The notes beneath the pieces were generated by a model. The model saw only the letters and a list, made by a program, of their open reading frames with translations, made no database searches and was not told where the DNA came from. Positions 63,299-64,000 of a stretch of DNA of 64,000 bases are shown here, in pieces. The position numbers were made by a program, and so were the translations under genes. Numbering within the stretch: the stretch's first letter is position 1; each line of letters starts with the position of its first letter. The stretch comes from Oscillospiraceae bacterium NTUH-002-81 (lineage in GTDB: Bacteria > Bacillota > Clostridia > Lachnospirales > Lachnospiraceae): NCBI GenBank assembly GCA_032620915.1, contig CP136052.1, forward strand, positions 30,001 through 94,000, read 5' to 3'.

Positions 63299-63471
63299 TA
63301 TGATACCAGGGTCGAAAAATCAAACGTCGATTGTGCTTGCACAAATAGATGTTTGATCTTGAGACCCGCCCACAATATGAGGATAAAAGTGTGGCGTATG
63401 CCACACGATATCCGAATGTGTGTGGGGGATTGCGGGAGTACAAAGTACGGAGCAATCCGCAGGGTATCATA
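63299..63471 (-). repeat. Dispersed structured repeat, copy C
   Basis: A 173-bp element on the minus strand. Outer arms TATGATACC/GGTATCATA. Stem GGATTG/CAATCC with inner GTAC/GTAC and the CTCC/TCCC loop; middle hairpin TGTGGC-ATAC-GCCACA; long hairpin ATCAAAC/GTTTGAT tipped by TTGTGC-AA-GCACAA. Changes from copies A and B keep the pairing. Confidence 0.88.
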
Positions 63472-63473
63472 AA

Positions 63474-64000
63474 TTATACTTCTTCCGATGTGTCGCTGAT
63501 CCGCTGGTTGGCAAGGGAGATCAGCTGTGTGATGGTACGGATCTGTGCGCCTTCGTGGTAGGCCCTGCCGTAGGCGTATTTCAGCGGAAGCTGCTCTGCC
63601 ATGGAGTTGTAGGCAGACACCCGCTGGTTCACCAGACGCAAGAACGCATCCATCTGCTCCGGCGTCGTATCCTCAAAGATCGCCAGAAACTTATTGCCGC
63701 CGTTGCGGCCGACGAAGCACATGTTTACAGAGGCAAGCTTCAGAATATTGGAAAAATCCCGGATCACGGCGTTGCCCTGCAGATGGCCGTACAGGGTGTT
63801 GATCTCCTGGATATTCGTCAGGTCGAACATGATACAGCCCAGCGTGTCCGGCAGCGGCCGGTCCAGATATTTCTCAATGAGCGCGTCGCAGCTGTAGCGG
63901 TTGGCAATCCCGGCCACGGGATCGGAGTGCACCGCAAAATCCAGTTCCCGGTAATCCTTTTTATATGAAGCGGAAAAGGAAAAGTCCAGGAAAATAAAGA
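63474..64000 (-). CDS. GGDEF-domain protein, degenerate site, 5' end outside window
   Basis: The frame is open to the window edge. It starts with a hydrophobic segment (FIFLDFSFSASY), followed by a GGDEF-like domain: DPVAGIANRYSCDALIEKYL in place of DPLTGLxNR, FDLTNIQEINTLYGHLQGN, and the active-site loop GRNGGNKFLAIF. GGNKF instead of GG(D/E)EF should abolish cyclic-di-GMP synthesis, so it is more likely a sensor or regulatory module. Confidence 0.85.
   Translation of the reverse strand, partial: FIFLDFSFSASYKKDYRELDFAVHSDPVAGIANRYSCDALIEKYLDRPLPDTLGCIMFDLTNIQEINTLYGHLQGNAVIRDFSNILKLASVNMCFVGRNGGNKFLAIFEDTTPEQMDAFLRLVNQRVSAYNSMAEQLPLKYAYGRAYHEGAQIRTITQLISLANQRISDTSEEV

Overview
The window reads as a chromosomal segment of an anaerobic Firmicute of the class Clostridia, most likely a gut Lachnospiraceae. 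The reasons are the rRNA/tRNA cluster style, a sporulation gene (spmA), an AbrB regulator, SdpRI- and SigV/RsiV-type modules, oxygen-sensitive glycyl-radical chemistry and a Clostridia-type order of gmk-like, holB, ricT, trmN6, rsmI and abrB. It starts inside a 23S rRNA gene followed by seven tRNAs (Asp, Val, Thr, Tyr, fMet, Phe, Lys) with no 5S gene in between.

Island 1 (about 3.46-16.36 kb) is AT-rich and bracketed by a 25-bp direct repeat of the tRNA-Lys 3' end. It holds an orphaned fluoride-type riboswitch, a decayed flavoprotein, a DeoR regulator, a ribose-type ABC importer (frameshifted binding protein plus an extra divergent ATPase), an unusual glycyl-radical enzyme with its activase, replication and IS21 debris, and a type I toxin-antitoxin locus. 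No integrase remains. Transporter, enzyme and activase look like one DeoR-controlled pathway for a small polyol, sugar or acid of unknown identity.

The 16.4-33 kb part is core-like: a DUF1287 protein, SdpR/SdpI, a type IV pilin, two O-acetylhomoserine sulfhydrylases, M18 aminopeptidase, an Rrf2 regulator, cysK behind a Cys-containing leader peptide, SigV/RsiV, a rhodanese-TtcA fusion, and an LprI-like lipoprotein. An 11-bp sequence recurs upstream of rrf2, the cysK leader and the second sulfhydrylase, suggesting a small sulfur regulon.

Island 2 (about 33.1-44.6 kb) is an integrative mobilizable element: integrase, repressor, excisionase, a possible small RNA, MOBQ-type oriT and relaxase with two overlapping genes in other frames. 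Its cargo is a two-component system plus a Bce-like ABC transporter. A decaying patch follows (44.8-49.4 kb) with DUF4143 ATPases, flavodoxins and peptidase E.

The remainder (49.4-64 kb) is housekeeping (a PLP decarboxylase, the gmk-like gene, holB, ricT, trmN6, rsmI, abrB, spmA), then a minus-strand type IV pilus mini-operon (pilC, four small pilin-like genes, pilT), a transglutaminase lipoprotein, a sigma factor with a membrane partner, and a partial GGDEF protein. Three well-kept copies and one decayed copy of a dispersed repeat with compensatory stem changes lie between genes. Several housekeeping genes carry single-base homopolymer insertions, which looks more like sequencing error than gene death.
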